Below are positions 8,707-17,640 of a stretch of 64,000 nucleotides of DNA, piece after piece. The notes under the pieces were generated by a model. It saw only the letters and a program-made list of their open reading frames with translations. It was not told the origin of the DNA and ran no database searches. Origin of the DNA: CAVYXK01 sp963708245 (GTDB taxonomy: Bacteria > Pseudomonadota > Alphaproteobacteria > Acetobacterales > Acetobacteraceae); assembly GCA_963708245.1 (NCBI GenBank), contig OY970201.1, positions 930,001-994,000 of the forward strand. The letters run 5' to 3'. Both the position numbers and the translations under genes were made by a program. The first letter of the stretch is position 1. The number at the start of each line of letters is the position of its first letter.

Positions 8707-9542
8707 CCGAGCTTCCGATGCTCCAGCACCGGCATGTCGCGCCGTACCCGCGCGGTGACCGCCGGATCGATGCGTGCTGTCGCCCAGCCGGTGCCGTCCG
8801 AGACCTTGGCGACGACATGCCCCCAGGGATCGCAGACCAGCGAATGCCCGTAGGTGAAGCGCGGCTCGTTCTTCGCGCCCTCGGTGTGCTGTCCCCACGT
8901 GGCCGCAGCGGCGAACCAGCATTGCGTCTCGATCGCGCGGGCGCGGATCAGCGTCTCCCAGTGGTCCTTGCCAGTTTGCAGTGTGAACGCCGCGGGCAGG
9001 AACACCACCTCGGCGCCGGCCCGGCGCAGCGACAGGAACAGTTCGGGGAACCGCACATCATAGCAGATCGCCAGTCCCAGCTTCACGCCGTCTGCCTCGC
9101 AGGTGACGACCTCGTCGCCTGCGCCGTAGGTGTTGCTCTCGCGATACCCGGTGCCGTCCGGGGCTACAATGTCGAACAGGTGGATCTTGCGGTAACGGGC
9201 GATCTCGCCGCCATCTGGCCCGAACACCACAGTGGTGTTGAAGAGTTTGTCCCCGCCCTTCTCACCCATCGAGCCGCCGTGCACGTGCAGCTTCTCGTGC
9301 CGGGCCACGTCGCGCAGGAACTCGTAAGCCGGGCCGCCCGGCTGGTTCGATCCCGGCTGCGGCAATTCCTCGGCCTGCTCGAACTTGGCGGCACGCGTCC
9401 CGCCGAGACAGGTCCACATCTCCGGCAGGCTGACCAGGTCCGGACGATCGGCGCTGACGGCCTCGCCGACCAGCCGCCGGGCTTGGTCGATATTGGCGCC
9501 CTTATCGGCACCCGGGCTCATTTGCACGACGCTGACGCGCAT
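8703..9542 (-). CDS. Carbon-nitrogen hydrolase (nitrilase superfamily, Nit1/omega-amidase-like)
   Basis: The catalytic triad of the superfamily is visible: Glu in SLPEMW, Lys in RYRKIHLFD, and Cys in AICYDVRFPE. The sequence most resembles the Nit branch, whose members hydrolyse deaminated glutathione or omega-amides such as alpha-ketoglutaramate. The exact substrate is inferred only to branch level. The start at MRVSVVQMSPG matches the first beta strand of the family. An upstream in-frame start adds 22 residues with no homology. It is coupled to nadK downstream. Confidence 0.9.
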   Translation of the reverse strand: MRVSVVQMSPGADKGANIDQARRLVGEAVSADRPDLVSLPEMWTCLGGTRAAKFEQAEELPQPGSNQPGGPAYEFLRDVARHEKLHVHGGSMGEKGGDKLFNTTVVFGPDGGEIARYRKIHLFDIVAPDGTGYRESNTYGAGDEVVTCEADGVKLGLAICYDVRFPELFLSLRRAGAEVVFLPAAFTLQTGKDHWETLIRARAIETQCWFAAAATWGQHTEGAKNEPRFTYGHSLVCDPWGHVVAKVSDGTGWATARIDPAVTARVRRDMPVLEHRKLG

Positions 9543-9614
9543 CGGTTTCCTCCGATTGTCCGTGATGATAGGCGTTACACAGATGACCCGACTACGGGAT
9601 CGTGGCAATCATGG

Positions 9615-10052
9615 CTATCTGGGCCAGTCCAACCTGGGCTCCAACCGGCCTTCGCGGCGGGGCGGCTCGGCGCGCCTGGCAGAGCGCGGCACACTGCCGG
9701 GCGGGGGGGCTTCGCGGGATGGCTCGCGCTCCTCGAGCTCGTGCGCTGCCGGAGGGATTGGCGGGCGGGTGATTACCACCGGAGCGCGCCGCTGTGGTTC
9801 GACCGGCTCAGGCGCTGTGTACAGCTCGTCGAAATGCACCGCCCGCGCCGTTTCCGGAAGGCGCAGCGCCAGCGTGCGGATCTCCTCCTGGATTTCATCA
9901 AGCCGCGCCTCCACCCCGTCCAGCCGCGACTTCACACCGATTACGCTGAACGGCACCAGCAGGAAGGCCAGCAGCCAGAGCAGGGTCGGCACCAGCAGGA
10001 CGAGCGGCACCCACCAGGGTAGCCAGAGGGGCAGGTTGAAGGGCAGCGTCAT
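9615..10052 (-). CDS. Membrane-anchored protein of unknown function
   Basis: A 145-aa protein starting MTLPFNLPLWLPWWVPLVLL. Residues about 10-38 form one or two tightly packed hydrophobic segments. A short amphipathic helix follows (SRLDGVEARLDEIQEEIRTL, about 45-65), which could be a coiled coil, then a Pro/Arg/Glu-rich disordered tail. No enzymatic motif is visible. A topology with a membrane anchor and cytoplasmic coiled coil is inferred. The start is set at the Met before the hydrophobic segment, since upstream codons look non-coding. It lies between the nitrilase-nadK operon and the divergent phnW-like gene. Confidence 0.7.
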   Translation of the reverse strand: MTLPFNLPLWLPWWVPLVLLVPTLLWLLAFLLVPFSVIGVKSRLDGVEARLDEIQEEIRTLALRLPETARAVHFDELYTAPEPVEPQRRAPVVITRPPIPPAAHELEEREPSREAPPPGSVPRSARRAEPPRREGRLEPRLDWPR

Positions 10053-10164
10053 AGATAAAGCGTAGCACCCTGCATCCGCAACGATCCATCCATGCCCGGC
10101 CTGTGGGTGGATTTCGTCCCTTGCTCGTGCCAAAGCCTGCGGCATCGCTTGCCAGGATGCCCGC

Positions 10165-11280
10165 ATGATTCTGCTGATTCCCGGACCTGTGACTACACGC
10201 CCTGAGGTGCGGGCCGCACTCGACTGTGACCTCGCGCCCTGGGACAACGACTTCCGACCGTTCTACAGCTCGATCCGCCAGCGCGTACTGCGCATTGCCG
10301 GCGGCCGCGACGGCGAGCACGCCACACTGCCGCTGCAAGGCTGCGGGCATTTCATCACCGAGGCGGCGATCAGGACTTTCGTCCCACCGGGCAAGAAGCT
10401 GCTGATCCCGAATACCGGCGCCTATGCCGAGCGAATGACCCGACTTGCGCGCGAGGCCGGGCGCGTGCCGGTGCCGCTGGCGGTTTCGCCCGCGGCGCGG
10501 ACCGAGCCCGCTGCCGTCGCGGCGGCACTCGAGGCCGATCCGGAGATCGGTCATGTCGGCATGGTGTACAGCGAGACCGGCAGCGGAGTCGTGCACGACG
10601 TACCCGCCATCTCCGCCGCGGTCCGTGCCGCTGGACGGCGGGTTATCGTCGATGCGGTCTCCGCCTTTGGGCCCTGCCCGCTCGACATCGCCGCCCACCC
10701 GGAGATCGATGCGGTTGTGTTCACCTCCAATAAGTGCCTGGAGGGTGTGCCCGGGATGGCCTTTGCGGTGTGCCCGATCGAACGGCTGATCGCCTGCACC
10801 GGGAATGCGGGAAGCTGGTCGCTCGACCTTGCCGACATCTACCACCACGCGCTGCGGCACGGCTGGGGCAGCTTCCGCTTCACACCGCCCGCCCAGGTGC
10901 TGAATGCGTTCAGCACCGCGCTTGACCTCTACGATGCCGAGGGCGGTCAGCCGGCGCGGCTTGCCCGATATACCGCGAACATGCGCGTGCTCTACGATGG
11001 CGTGCGTACGCTTGGGCTCATGCCTTACCTGTCGCCGGAGGTGCAGGGGCCGATCATTGTCAATGTCCATGCGCCGGATGATCCGCGCTGGGACTTGCAG
11101 GGTTTCGTCGATGCGCTGAAGCGACGTGGCTTCCTGATCAGCAATTTCTACAACACCGAGACTCCCAGCTTCCGCGTCGGCTGCATCGGCGCGATCACGC
11201 CCGAGGACATGCGCCGCTTCGTTGTTGCGGTGGGCGAGGTGTTGGCTGAGCTCAAGATCAGCCAGCGCCGGGCCGCATGA
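10165..11280 (+). CDS. phnW: 2-aminoethylphosphonate-pyruvate transaminase-like PLP enzyme
   Basis: This is a fold-type I, class V aminotransferase of 371 aa. The opening LIPGPVTTRPEVRAAL, the phosphate-binding turn QGCGHFITEA and the PLP-lysine block TSNKCLEGVPGMAF match the PhnW branch, which converts 2-aminoethylphosphonate plus pyruvate to phosphonoacetaldehyde plus alanine. A related alanine/serine-glyoxylate aminotransferase remains possible, because no phosphonatase (phnX) or other phosphonate gene is nearby. The downstream neighbour is fhs, so a link to glyoxylate/C1 metabolism would also fit. Confidence 0.75.
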   Translation: MILLIPGPVTTRPEVRAALDCDLAPWDNDFRPFYSSIRQRVLRIAGGRDGEHATLPLQGCGHFITEAAIRTFVPPGKKLLIPNTGAYAERMTRLAREAGRVPVPLAVSPAARTEPAAVAAALEADPEIGHVGMVYSETGSGVVHDVPAISAAVRAAGRRVIVDAVSAFGPCPLDIAAHPEIDAVVFTSNKCLEGVPGMAFAVCPIERLIACTGNAGSWSLDLADIYHHALRHGWGSFRFTPPAQVLNAFSTALDLYDAEGGQPARLARYTANMRVLYDGVRTLGLMPYLSPEVQGPIIVNVHAPDDPRWDLQGFVDALKRRGFLISNFYNTETPSFRVGCIGAITPEDMRRFVVAVGEVLAELKISQRRAA

Positions 11281-11320
11281 GCGGGGCAGTCCAAGGGGTA
11301 CAGGGGGCGAGAGGGCATCG

Positions 11321-12991
11321 GTGAGCACGGACCTCGAAATCGCCCGTGCCACCACGCTGAGCCCGATCGCCGACATCGCCGGCCTGTTCGGCATCCCGCC
11401 CGATGCGCTAGAGCCCTATGGGCAATTCAAGGCAAAGATCGGGTTCGATTTCATCCGCTCCGTCGAGGATCGTCCGGACGGCGCGCTGGTGATGGTGACG
11501 GGGATCAACCCCACGCCGGCGGGCGAGGGCAAGACCACGACGACGATCGGCCTCGCCGACGCGCTCAACCGGATCGGCACACGCACGGCGATCTGCTTGC
11601 GCGAGCCTAGCCTCGGCCCGAGCTTCGGCCAAAAAGGCGGCGCCGCCGGCGGCGGCCGGGCACAGGTCGCACCGATGGAGGAAATCAACCTCCACTTCAC
11701 TGGCGACATCCATGCCATCACCGCAGCGAACAACCTGCTCGCTGCGATGATCGACAATCACATTTATTGGGGTAACGCGCTCGGGATCGATGTCCGTCGC
11801 GTCTCCTGGCGGCGCGCGCTGGACGTCAACGATCGGGCGCTGCGCAGCATCGTTAACGGGCTTGGCGGCGTGGCGAACGGTGCGCCGCGAGAGGACGGTT
11901 TCGACATCACCGCTGCCTCCGAGGTGATGGCGGTGTTCAGCCTCGCGCGCGACTTGACTGACCTGCAGTCACGGCTCGGCCGGATGATCGTGGCAGAGAC
12001 CCGCGACGGTCGCCCGATCACCGCGCGTGACTTGAAGGCGGACGGGGCCATGGCGGCGTTGCTGCGCGACGCCTTGCAACCCAACCTGGTACAGTCGCTC
12101 GAGGGTTCGCCGGCGCTGGTGCATGGTGGTCCGTTCGCCAATATCGCGCACGGCTGCAACTCGGTGATGGCAACGCGGCTTGCGCTGAAGCTCGCGGAGG
12201 TGACGGTCACGGAGGTCGGGTTTGGCGCTGACTTGGGTGCCGAGAAATTCCTGGACATCAAGTGCCGCGCCGCTGGACTGAAACCTGCGGGCGCTGTCGT
12301 GGTTGCCACCATACGCGCGCTGAAGATGCATGGCGGGGTGGCGCGCAGCGATCTGGCGCGAGCGGACACCGCCGCTGTTGCGCGTGGCGTGGTCAATTTG
12401 GTCCGTCACGCGGAGAACTTGGGCAAGTTTGGACTGCCGGCAGTCGTCGCGCTGAATCATTTCAACACTGACACCGAAGCCGAGTTCGCCGTCGTGCAGG
12501 ACGCCATGGCGGCGCTCGATGTTCCGGTTGTGCTATGTCGGCATTGGGCTGAGGGGGGCGCCGGCGCCGAGGACCTTGCCCGGGCGGTGCTGGAGATGAT
12601 CCGGCGCGCTGAGGCGCGATATGCGCCGCTCTACCCGAATACGCTGCCGCTGACCGAGAAGATCCGCACCATTGCTCGCGAGATCTACCGTGCCGCGGAT
12701 ATTGCGTTGGCCCCGACTGCGGCGCGCCGACTGGAGCGGTTCGAGGCAGCGGGATGCGCCGAACTGCCGGTCTGCATCGCTAAGACGCAGTATAGTTTCA
12801 GCGCGGATTCCACGCTGGTGGGCGCCCCCGAGGGACACATCCTGCCGGTTCGCGAGGTGCGCCTGTCGGCCGGCGCTGGCTTCGTGGTCGCGATCTGCGG
12901 CGACATCATGACCATGCCCGGCCTGCCGCGGGTGCCGGCCGCAGAGACAATCCGGCTGGACGAGAACGGGCTGATCGAGGGGTTGTTCTGA
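11321..12991 (+). CDS. fhs: Formate-tetrahydrofolate ligase
   Basis: The enzyme makes 10-formyl-THF from formate, THF and ATP. The P-loop-like GEGKTTTTIGLADALN, the REPSLGPSFGQKGGAAGGG block and the AITAANNLLAAMIDNH block are diagnostic. The length of 556 aa equals the family norm. The start is the GTG giving VSTDLEIARATTLSPI, preceded by a GAGAGG-type site. It lies 40 bases after the phnW-like gene and is probably co-transcribed with it. A strong hairpin follows the stop. Confidence 0.96.
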   Translation: MSTDLEIARATTLSPIADIAGLFGIPPDALEPYGQFKAKIGFDFIRSVEDRPDGALVMVTGINPTPAGEGKTTTTIGLADALNRIGTRTAICLREPSLGPSFGQKGGAAGGGRAQVAPMEEINLHFTGDIHAITAANNLLAAMIDNHIYWGNALGIDVRRVSWRRALDVNDRALRSIVNGLGGVANGAPREDGFDITAASEVMAVFSLARDLTDLQSRLGRMIVAETRDGRPITARDLKADGAMAALLRDALQPNLVQSLEGSPALVHGGPFANIAHGCNSVMATRLALKLAEVTVTEVGFGADLGAEKFLDIKCRAAGLKPAGAVVVATIRALKMHGGVARSDLARADTAAVARGVVNLVRHAENLGKFGLPAVVALNHFNTDTEAEFAVVQDAMAALDVPVVLCRHWAEGGAGAEDLARAVLEMIRRAEARYAPLYPNTLPLTEKIRTIAREIYRAADIALAPTAARRLERFEAAGCAELPVCIAKTQYSFSADSTLVGAPEGHILPVREVRLSAGAGFVVAICGDIMTMPGLPRVPAAETIRLDENGLIEGLF

Positions 12992-12998
12992 AACGATG

Positions 12999-13035
12999 CG
13001 GAAACGGGGCGCTCAGTGCGAGCGCCCCGTTTCCG
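12999..13035. terminator. Perfect 16-bp hairpin between convergent genes
   Basis: CGGAAACGGGGCGCTC (12999-13014) and its exact reverse complement (13020-13035) enclose a 5-base loop. It follows the fhs stop by 8 bases and lies over the last codons of the convergent PEP-CTERM gene, so it may stop transcription from both sides. There is no T-run on either side, so efficiency is uncertain. Confidence 0.7.
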
Positions 13036-13717
13036 CCGACCGGGCTGGCTTGCGGCGGGCGATGCCGAGCCCGATCAGTCCGACCCCGAGCAATGTTATC
13101 GTTGCGGGCTCGGGTACGGCCGTCTTGCCGTAGGCAACATTGTCGAACTCGAAGGAGTATTGCGAACTCGATGCCACGACCTTGTTGAAGGGTTCGGTAG
13201 AGGTGATGTTGACGTAATAGGTGCCGTCGATCCCCTGATCGCCGTTGGCATTGGCGGTCACCAAGCTGCCGGTAATGCTGCCGACCAGCGTCGCGCCATT
13301 GTACAAGCTGAGTGTGTTATAGGCGTCCACCGAGCCCCAGAGCAGGCCGAGATAGTTCGTGCGGCCAGGCAGGCCCAGGGTGACGCTGCCGAGCCCGGTG
13401 GTGAGATAGGTGGTGGTGTCGGCACCATTCGACGAATCTCCAAACAGAGCGCCATTATCGTTCGATAGATACGGCGCGGCATATTTGCCACCGAGCGAAT
13501 CCTGCACAGCCTCGCCATCCGGGGTGAAGCTGACAGTCACGCCACCGCTGGTGCCACCGACGCTGCCCAAGTGAAGGTTGTCGAAATTGACGTAGTTGAC
13601 TCCCGTCGGCGCTCCGCCGATCGCTGCGCTGACGTCCAGCGTCGCCCGTGCCGGCATTGAGCCGACAGCAAGCGCGGCGCAACAAGCGCCCAGGCCAGCA
13701 GCAATAGAGCGAAACAT
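13013..13717 (-). CDS. Secreted PEP-CTERM sorting-domain protein
   Basis: The 234-aa precursor has an N-terminal signal peptide (MFRSIAAGLGACCAALAVGS, cleavage near ARA). Its extracellular body is low in charge and rich in Gly, Ser, Thr and Asn. The C-terminus is a classic sorting signal: VPEPATITLL, a hydrophobic span, then an RRK cluster. PEP-CTERM proteins are processed by an exosortase (EpsH family) and often tie to exopolysaccharide or biofilm matrix. No exosortase is in this window. The middle (FDNLHLGSVGG, then a late YSFEFDNVAYG) resembles the beta-sandwich type common in this class. Function beyond surface display is unknown. Confidence 0.9.
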   Translation of the reverse strand: MFRSIAAGLGACCAALAVGSMPARATLDVSAAIGGAPTGVNYVNFDNLHLGSVGGTSGGVTVSFTPDGEAVQDSLGGKYAAPYLSNDNGALFGDSSNGADTTTYLTTGLGSVTLGLPGRTNYLGLLWGSVDAYNTLSLYNGATLVGSITGSLVTANANGDQGIDGTYYVNITSTEPFNKVVASSSQYSFEFDNVAYGKTAVPEPATITLLGVGLIGLGIARRKPARSAETGRSH

Positions 13718-14174
13718 ACCCGGGCCTTATTTAAATCGTCGGCAGACGCAAATTGAGACAATACCGGGAGCGATGCAACCAAAAACTGAAACCATAGCAA
13801 AATATTGCGGCTGTATTCCTTGCAAATGTATTCGATGCGCAGCGCGAGGCCGCGCCGCGGTCGACGGTTCTTTGCTTTCTGCTCGGTCCATCCCTTGATC
13901 GTCTGAATCGCTCTCTCGTGCATCAGCCGCAGGTGTGGGTCATCACTAAACTCAAACTCGATTGCAGTTATGTACGCCTGCAAGATGGCTGCGTGGCGCG
14001 CCGGTATTGCGAGCAGCCGGGCTCATCGAACAATACACCTGCAACACGGCCGAACTCGCTGCTATCGTCTTCCCGGACGAGGCCTCGTGCAAAATCGCGG
14101 AGGCAGCCCGATGAAGCTCCGTCGGGACTCCGCGCACGCTTTATGACTGACGGCCTGAAGCGGGAGACAATAGA
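13718..14174. other. Gene-poor stretch upstream of purD
   Basis: GC content drops here. A minus-strand frame beginning at 13983 (MQAYITAIEFEF...) has a plausible, charged N-terminal 65 codons. It then runs into the PEP-CTERM gene in another frame, so I regard it as unproven. The start region of purD has GGGAG about 8 bases before its ATG. No riboswitch or tRNA was recognised. Confidence 0.35.
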
Positions 14175-15452
14175 ATGCGCATATTGGTGATCGGATCGGG
14201 CGGGCGGGAGCACGCGCTCTGCTGGGCGATTGCCGCCAGCCCGCTGCTGACGAAGCTGTGGTGCGCTCCCGGCAATCCGGGCATAGCCGCCGAAGCCGAA
14301 TGCGTGCCGATCGTGGCGACCGACATCGCCGGACTGGTCGCATTCGCGCGGGAGCATGCCGTCGATCTCGTGGTGCCGGGTCCCGAGCAGCCGCTCGTCG
14401 CCGGACTGGCCGATGCGATGGCCGTTGCAGGGATCGCGTGCTGCGGACCGAGCGCCGCAGCCGCCGCACTGGAGGGCAGCAAAAGCTTCGCCAAGGAGGT
14501 CTGCGACGCCGCCGGGATCCCCACTCCCCGCTGGGAACGGTTTGACGATCCGCAGGCAGCGCGAGCCTTCATACGCCGCCGCGGTGCCCCGATCGTCGTG
14601 AAGGCGGACGGCTTGGCCGCCGGCAAAGGTGTGGTCGTAGCGCCGACCGAGGCGCTCGCGCTGGCTGCGATTGAGCGGATGATGGCAGAGCGTGTCTTCG
14701 GCGCCGCCGGCGCCTCGATCGTCATCGAGGAGTGTTTGACCGGCGAAGAGTTGTCCTTCTTCGCTCTGTGCGACGGCACCCACGCGCTGCCGCTGGCCTC
14801 GGCGCAGGACTACAAGCGAGTCGGCGAGGGCGATACCGGCCCGAACACCGGCGGCATGGGCGCGATCTCGCCGGCGCCGTCCGTGACACCGGCGCTGCAA
14901 CAGGCGGTGATGGACCGGATCATCCGCCCGGCGCTGATCGAGTTGGAGCGGCGAGGCTCGCCGTACCGTGGCGTCCTGTATGCGGGACTAATGCTCACCG
15001 AGGCCGGCCCGAAAGTTATCGAGTTCAACGTCCGCTTCGGCGATCCGGAATGCCAGGCGCTGCTGCTGCGGCTGAAATCGGACTTGCTACCGGCGCTGGT
15101 GGCGGCCTGCGATGGCGAACTCGGCCAGTTCGATTTGCGCTGGCATGAGCGTGCGTCGATCGCGGTGGTGATGGCCGCACGCGGCTATCCGGAGGCGCCC
15201 CATCGCGGCGGTGAGATACGCGGCATCGAGCGGGCCAGCGCACTCCCGGGGGTGCAAATCTTTCATGCCGGTACAGAAATAGACACGGCCGGATGCTTGC
15301 GAGCCGCTGGCGGCCGAGTGCTAACCATATGCGCGACCGGCACCGGGCTGCGTTTGGCGCGCGACGCCGCCTATGCTGCGGTCGATGCGATCACTTGGCC
15401 GGATGGGTTCTTCCGCCGAGATATCGGCTTGCGCGCGTTGGCTTCTCAGTGA
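14175..15452 (+). CDS. purD: Phosphoribosylamine-glycine ligase (GAR synthetase)
   Basis: This ATP-grasp enzyme catalyses step 2 of de novo purine synthesis: phosphoribosylamine plus glycine plus ATP gives GAR. The opening MRILVIGSGGREHALCWAI is the PurD signature. The ATP-grasp core includes FDDPQAARAF, VVKADGLAAGKGVV, EECLTGEELSFFALCDG and GVLYAGLMLT, with metal-binding EFNVRFGDPE. The 425-aa length is normal. It is monocistronic by position. Confidence 0.97.
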   Translation: MRILVIGSGGREHALCWAIAASPLLTKLWCAPGNPGIAAEAECVPIVATDIAGLVAFAREHAVDLVVPGPEQPLVAGLADAMAVAGIACCGPSAAAAALEGSKSFAKEVCDAAGIPTPRWERFDDPQAARAFIRRRGAPIVVKADGLAAGKGVVVAPTEALALAAIERMMAERVFGAAGASIVIEECLTGEELSFFALCDGTHALPLASAQDYKRVGEGDTGPNTGGMGAISPAPSVTPALQQAVMDRIIRPALIELERRGSPYRGVLYAGLMLTEAGPKVIEFNVRFGDPECQALLLRLKSDLLPALVAACDGELGQFDLRWHERASIAVVMAARGYPEAPHRGGEIRGIERASALPGVQIFHAGTEIDTAGCLRAAGGRVLTICATGTGLRLARDAAYAAVDAITWPDGFFRRDIGLRALASQ

Positions 15453-15776
15453 GCCGGGACGGTCTAGTACGGTGGTTCCACTGTCAGGACGTGTCGCGCG
15501 GGCTGGCAGAGTGGCGGAGCGCGCACTCCCCTGTCCTGCGGTGAAAGCGGCGTGCAGGGATCCTCGACCGTCAAATATTGCCATCCGCCAGCATTGTTCA
15601 GCAGGTGCGCCAGTGGCGGTCCAAGTGAAGACCTTATTAATCATTCATTAGGCAAGTTCGCTCGGCGGCGGCTGCAGAGCGTAACATCGGTTGATAGCCT
15701 TACAGGACAGGCTAAGTGATGGATGGGGGAGCGGGCCGCCCGAAGTCGCATCGGACGGCCCGTTCGCTATCCCGCG
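15453..15776. other. Convergent intergenic region with KGG-gene terminator
   Basis: No coding frame is supportable. Close to the KGG stop, minus-strand transcripts would form an imperfect hairpin with arms at 15734-15743 and 15751-15760 (GGCCG.CCGA paired with TCGG.CGGCC, one mismatch, loop about 7). I take this as a probable factor-assisted terminator. The rest shows nothing recognisable. Confidence 0.4.
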
Positions 15777-16109
15777 TCAGCGACGGCCGGAATGGCTATG
15801 CTCGCCACCCTTGCGGCCAGCTTCCGCAGCACGCTCAGGATCTTTGTCGAAGCTACCTCCGCTATGCTGGCCGCCGACGCGGCCAGCTTCCGACGCCTTC
15901 TCTCGATCCTGTGCGAAATTGCCGGGATTGTTCGCAGCGCCACCGCCACCGTGACTGTGCTCGCCGCCCTTGCGCCCGGCTTCCGCAGCACGCTCACGAT
16001 CCTTGTCGAAGCTCCCGCCGCTGTGCTGCCCGCCGACTTGGCCCGCTCGCGAAGCCTTCTCTCGATCCTCGGCGAAGTTGCCAGGATTGCCTGTATGTCG
16101 TTCGGCCAT
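15777..16109 (-). CDS. KGG-repeat (Con-10-like) stress protein
   Basis: A 110-aa, very hydrophilic Gly/Glu/Arg-rich protein. It is built from two near-identical halves, each with two repeats: NPGNFAxDREKAS.AGxVGGQHSGG followed by SFDKDxERAAEAGRKGGEHSHG. These match the stress-induced KGG repeat family, thought to be disordered hydrophilins/desiccation or general stress proteins. The start is the ATG 7 bases after GGAG. In-frame codons upstream look non-coding. The regular tandem structure shows as alternating repeat DNA in the gene. Confidence 0.88.
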   Translation of the reverse strand: MAERHTGNPGNFAEDREKASRAGQVGGQHSGGSFDKDRERAAEAGRKGGEHSHGGGGAANNPGNFAQDREKASEAGRVGGQHSGGSFDKDPERAAEAGRKGGEHSHSGRR

Positions 16110-16149
16110 TGGTTTCTCCATCATGCCGTGTGTCGTAAGCGTTAGGTCT

Positions 16150-16194
16150 GACCACGTGGTCCCGCTCTTAACGACTGGGGTTGCGCCAGGTTGC
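16150..16194 (-). promoter_or_regulatory. Possible EcfG-type stress promoter and palindrome upstream of KGG gene
   Basis: On the minus strand GCAAC (16194-16190) and CGTT (16173-16170) are 16 bases apart, one mismatch from the alphaproteobacterial EcfG consensus GGAAC-N16/17-CGTT. A perfect 12-bp palindrome GACCACGTGGTC (16150-16161) lies just downstream and could be an operator. The rest of the 320-base gap to tadA holds a 74-codon minus-strand frame (16168-16392) that overlaps these sites, and I do not trust it. Confidence 0.3.
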
Positions 16195-16431
16195 CGAACT
16201 TGGTGCGAGCGCAATGACAACGAGTGTGCCCTGCGCGGTGGCGCTTGATACGAGACGCGAAACATTGCGCGAGCACCCGGAGCGTGTTTCTTGCTCCTCT
16301 GAAGGGGCCGCGAGATCGAGCCTCAGCACCTGGATGAGCGCCAGCGAACTGATCAGCAGATTGTGACCGTTCTCGTTTCCGTGGAGGGCCACATCATAGT
16401 CAGTCGAAAGCTGACGCTGCCCGTAGCTTTT

Positions 16432-16872
16432 CTAGCGCTGAGCCGAGAAGAAACTCCGTAGCAACACGGCCGCCTCCTGCTCGCGCACGCCGCCCACGAC
16501 CTCCGGGCGATGATGGCACGAAGCCGCATCGAACACCCGGGCGCCATGCTCCACTCCACCGCCCTTCGGATCATAGGCACCGAATACGAGCCGGCGGATC
16601 CGGAAGAAGCTCGCCGCCTGGGCGCACATCGGGCAGGGCTCCAGCGTTACGAACAGGTCGCAGTCGGGCAGCCGCGTCTCGCCCCTGAGCGCCGCGGCAG
16701 CGCGCATTGCGAGTAGCTCGGCGTGCGCCGTGGCGTCGTGGCGGGCTTCGATCTCGTTGCCGGTCCGTGCCAATATCGCGCCGTCCGTTCCGACCACCAC
16801 GGCGCCCACCGGCACTTCTCCGCGGGCGCCGGCCCGCCTCGCCTCTTCCAGCGCGATCTCCATCGGCGACAT
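16432..16872 (-). CDS. tadA: tRNA-specific adenosine deaminase
   Basis: TadA converts A34 to inosine in tRNA-Arg(ACG). The zinc site is complete: HAE in ATAHAELLAMR, whose Glu is the proton shuttle, and PCPMC in TLEPCPMCAQA. FGAYDPKGGGVEHG and the C-terminal FFSAQR fit the tRNA branch over free-base deaminases. The 146-aa length is normal. The start is the ATG after AAGAAGG. It is divergent from the amidotransferase gene, with only about 45 bases between. Confidence 0.9.
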   Translation of the reverse strand: MSPMEIALEEARRAGARGEVPVGAVVVGTDGAILARTGNEIEARHDATAHAELLAMRAAAALRGETRLPDCDLFVTLEPCPMCAQAASFFRIRRLVFGAYDPKGGGVEHGARVFDAASCHHRPEVVGGVREQEAAVLLRSFFSAQR

Positions 16873-16917
16873 GCGGCCTTCTTGCCCGGCGCGGCGCGCG
16901 CGGTCTAGCAACAGCCT

Positions 16918-17640
16918 ATGAACAGATCAGCCCGCCCGATGATTGGCGTTACCCTGGATTCGGAGCGGCCGGGCGGCTACTCGAAATATCCGTGGTACGC
17001 GCTGCGGCAGAACTATGCCGAGGCGATCGTCGCCGCTGGCGGGCTGCCCATCGCGCTGCCGCACGACCCTGCGCTGGCCGCCGAATATCTCGACCGGATC
17101 GATGCGCTGGTGGTCACCGGGGGGGCGTTCGACGTGGACCCATCGCTCTATGGCGACACCGACCGGCACGCCACCGTCACGTTGAAGCAGGCGCGCACTG
17201 CGGCCGAGGTGGCGCTGACCAACGGCGCCATCACCCGCGACATGCCGGTGCTGGGAATCTGCGGCGGCGAGCAGCTTCTCGCGGTGGCGCTCGGCGGCAC
17301 GCTGATCCAGCACATCCCCGACGCGGTTCCGGACGCGCTGGAGCACGAGCAGCGGAACCCACGCCACGAGGCGGGCCACGCCGTTGCGATCCACCCCGGC
17401 ACGTTGCTGCACCGGATCGTCGGCGTGGCAGAGATGCGGGTGAATTCATCCCACCATCAGGCTGTGCTGCATCCGGGAGCACACGCCGTGGTCAACGCGG
17501 TGGCCTCGGATTGCGTCATCGAGGGCATCGAGGATACGCGATACCGCTTCTGCCTCGGCGTGCAGTGGCATCCAGAGTTCTTCATCGACCCGGGCGATCG
17601 CCGGATCTTCGACGCGCTGATCGCCGCCTGTGCCCGGTGA
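16918..17640 (+). CDS. Class-I glutamine amidotransferase-like hydrolase (PuuD/peptidase C26 type)
   Basis: The 240-aa protein shows the C26 layout: opening IGVTLDSERPGG, the VVTGGAFDVDPSLYG strand, the nucleophile elbow GICGGEQLLAV with Cys, and the HPE dyad in GVQWHPEFF. PuuD-type enzymes cleave gamma-glutamyl bonds, for example gamma-glutamyl-GABA in putrescine degradation. No other puu gene is near, so the substrate is open. It overlaps the pseudouridine synthase gene by 11 bases. Confidence 0.85.
   Translation: MNRSARPMIGVTLDSERPGGYSKYPWYALRQNYAEAIVAAGGLPIALPHDPALAAEYLDRIDALVVTGGAFDVDPSLYGDTDRHATVTLKQARTAAEVALTNGAITRDMPVLGICGGEQLLAVALGGTLIQHIPDAVPDALEHEQRNPRHEAGHAVAIHPGTLLHRIVGVAEMRVNSSHHQAVLHPGAHAVVNAVASDCVIEGIEDTRYRFCLGVQWHPEFFIDPGDRRIFDALIAACAR

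Noticed and set aside
10165..11280. Serine-glyoxylate aminotransferase of a serine cycle
   Set aside because: The motifs fit PhnW better. The nearby fhs and PEPC-like genes made a serine cycle tempting, but no hpr, glyA, mtk or mcl is in the window.
13537..13983. Minus-strand 148-codon frame upstream of the PEP-CTERM gene
   Set aside because: Its second half is a frame-shifted reading of the PEP-CTERM gene, and no start or family support.
15480..15560. tRNA-like GC-rich stretch after purD
   Set aside because: Could not fold arms or find a T-loop GTTCGA-type motif or an anticodon loop at the right spacing.
16168..16392. 74-codon minus-strand frame between KGG and tadA
   Set aside because: It overlaps the putative promoter and palindrome, lacks a ribosome binding site and has no family resemblance.
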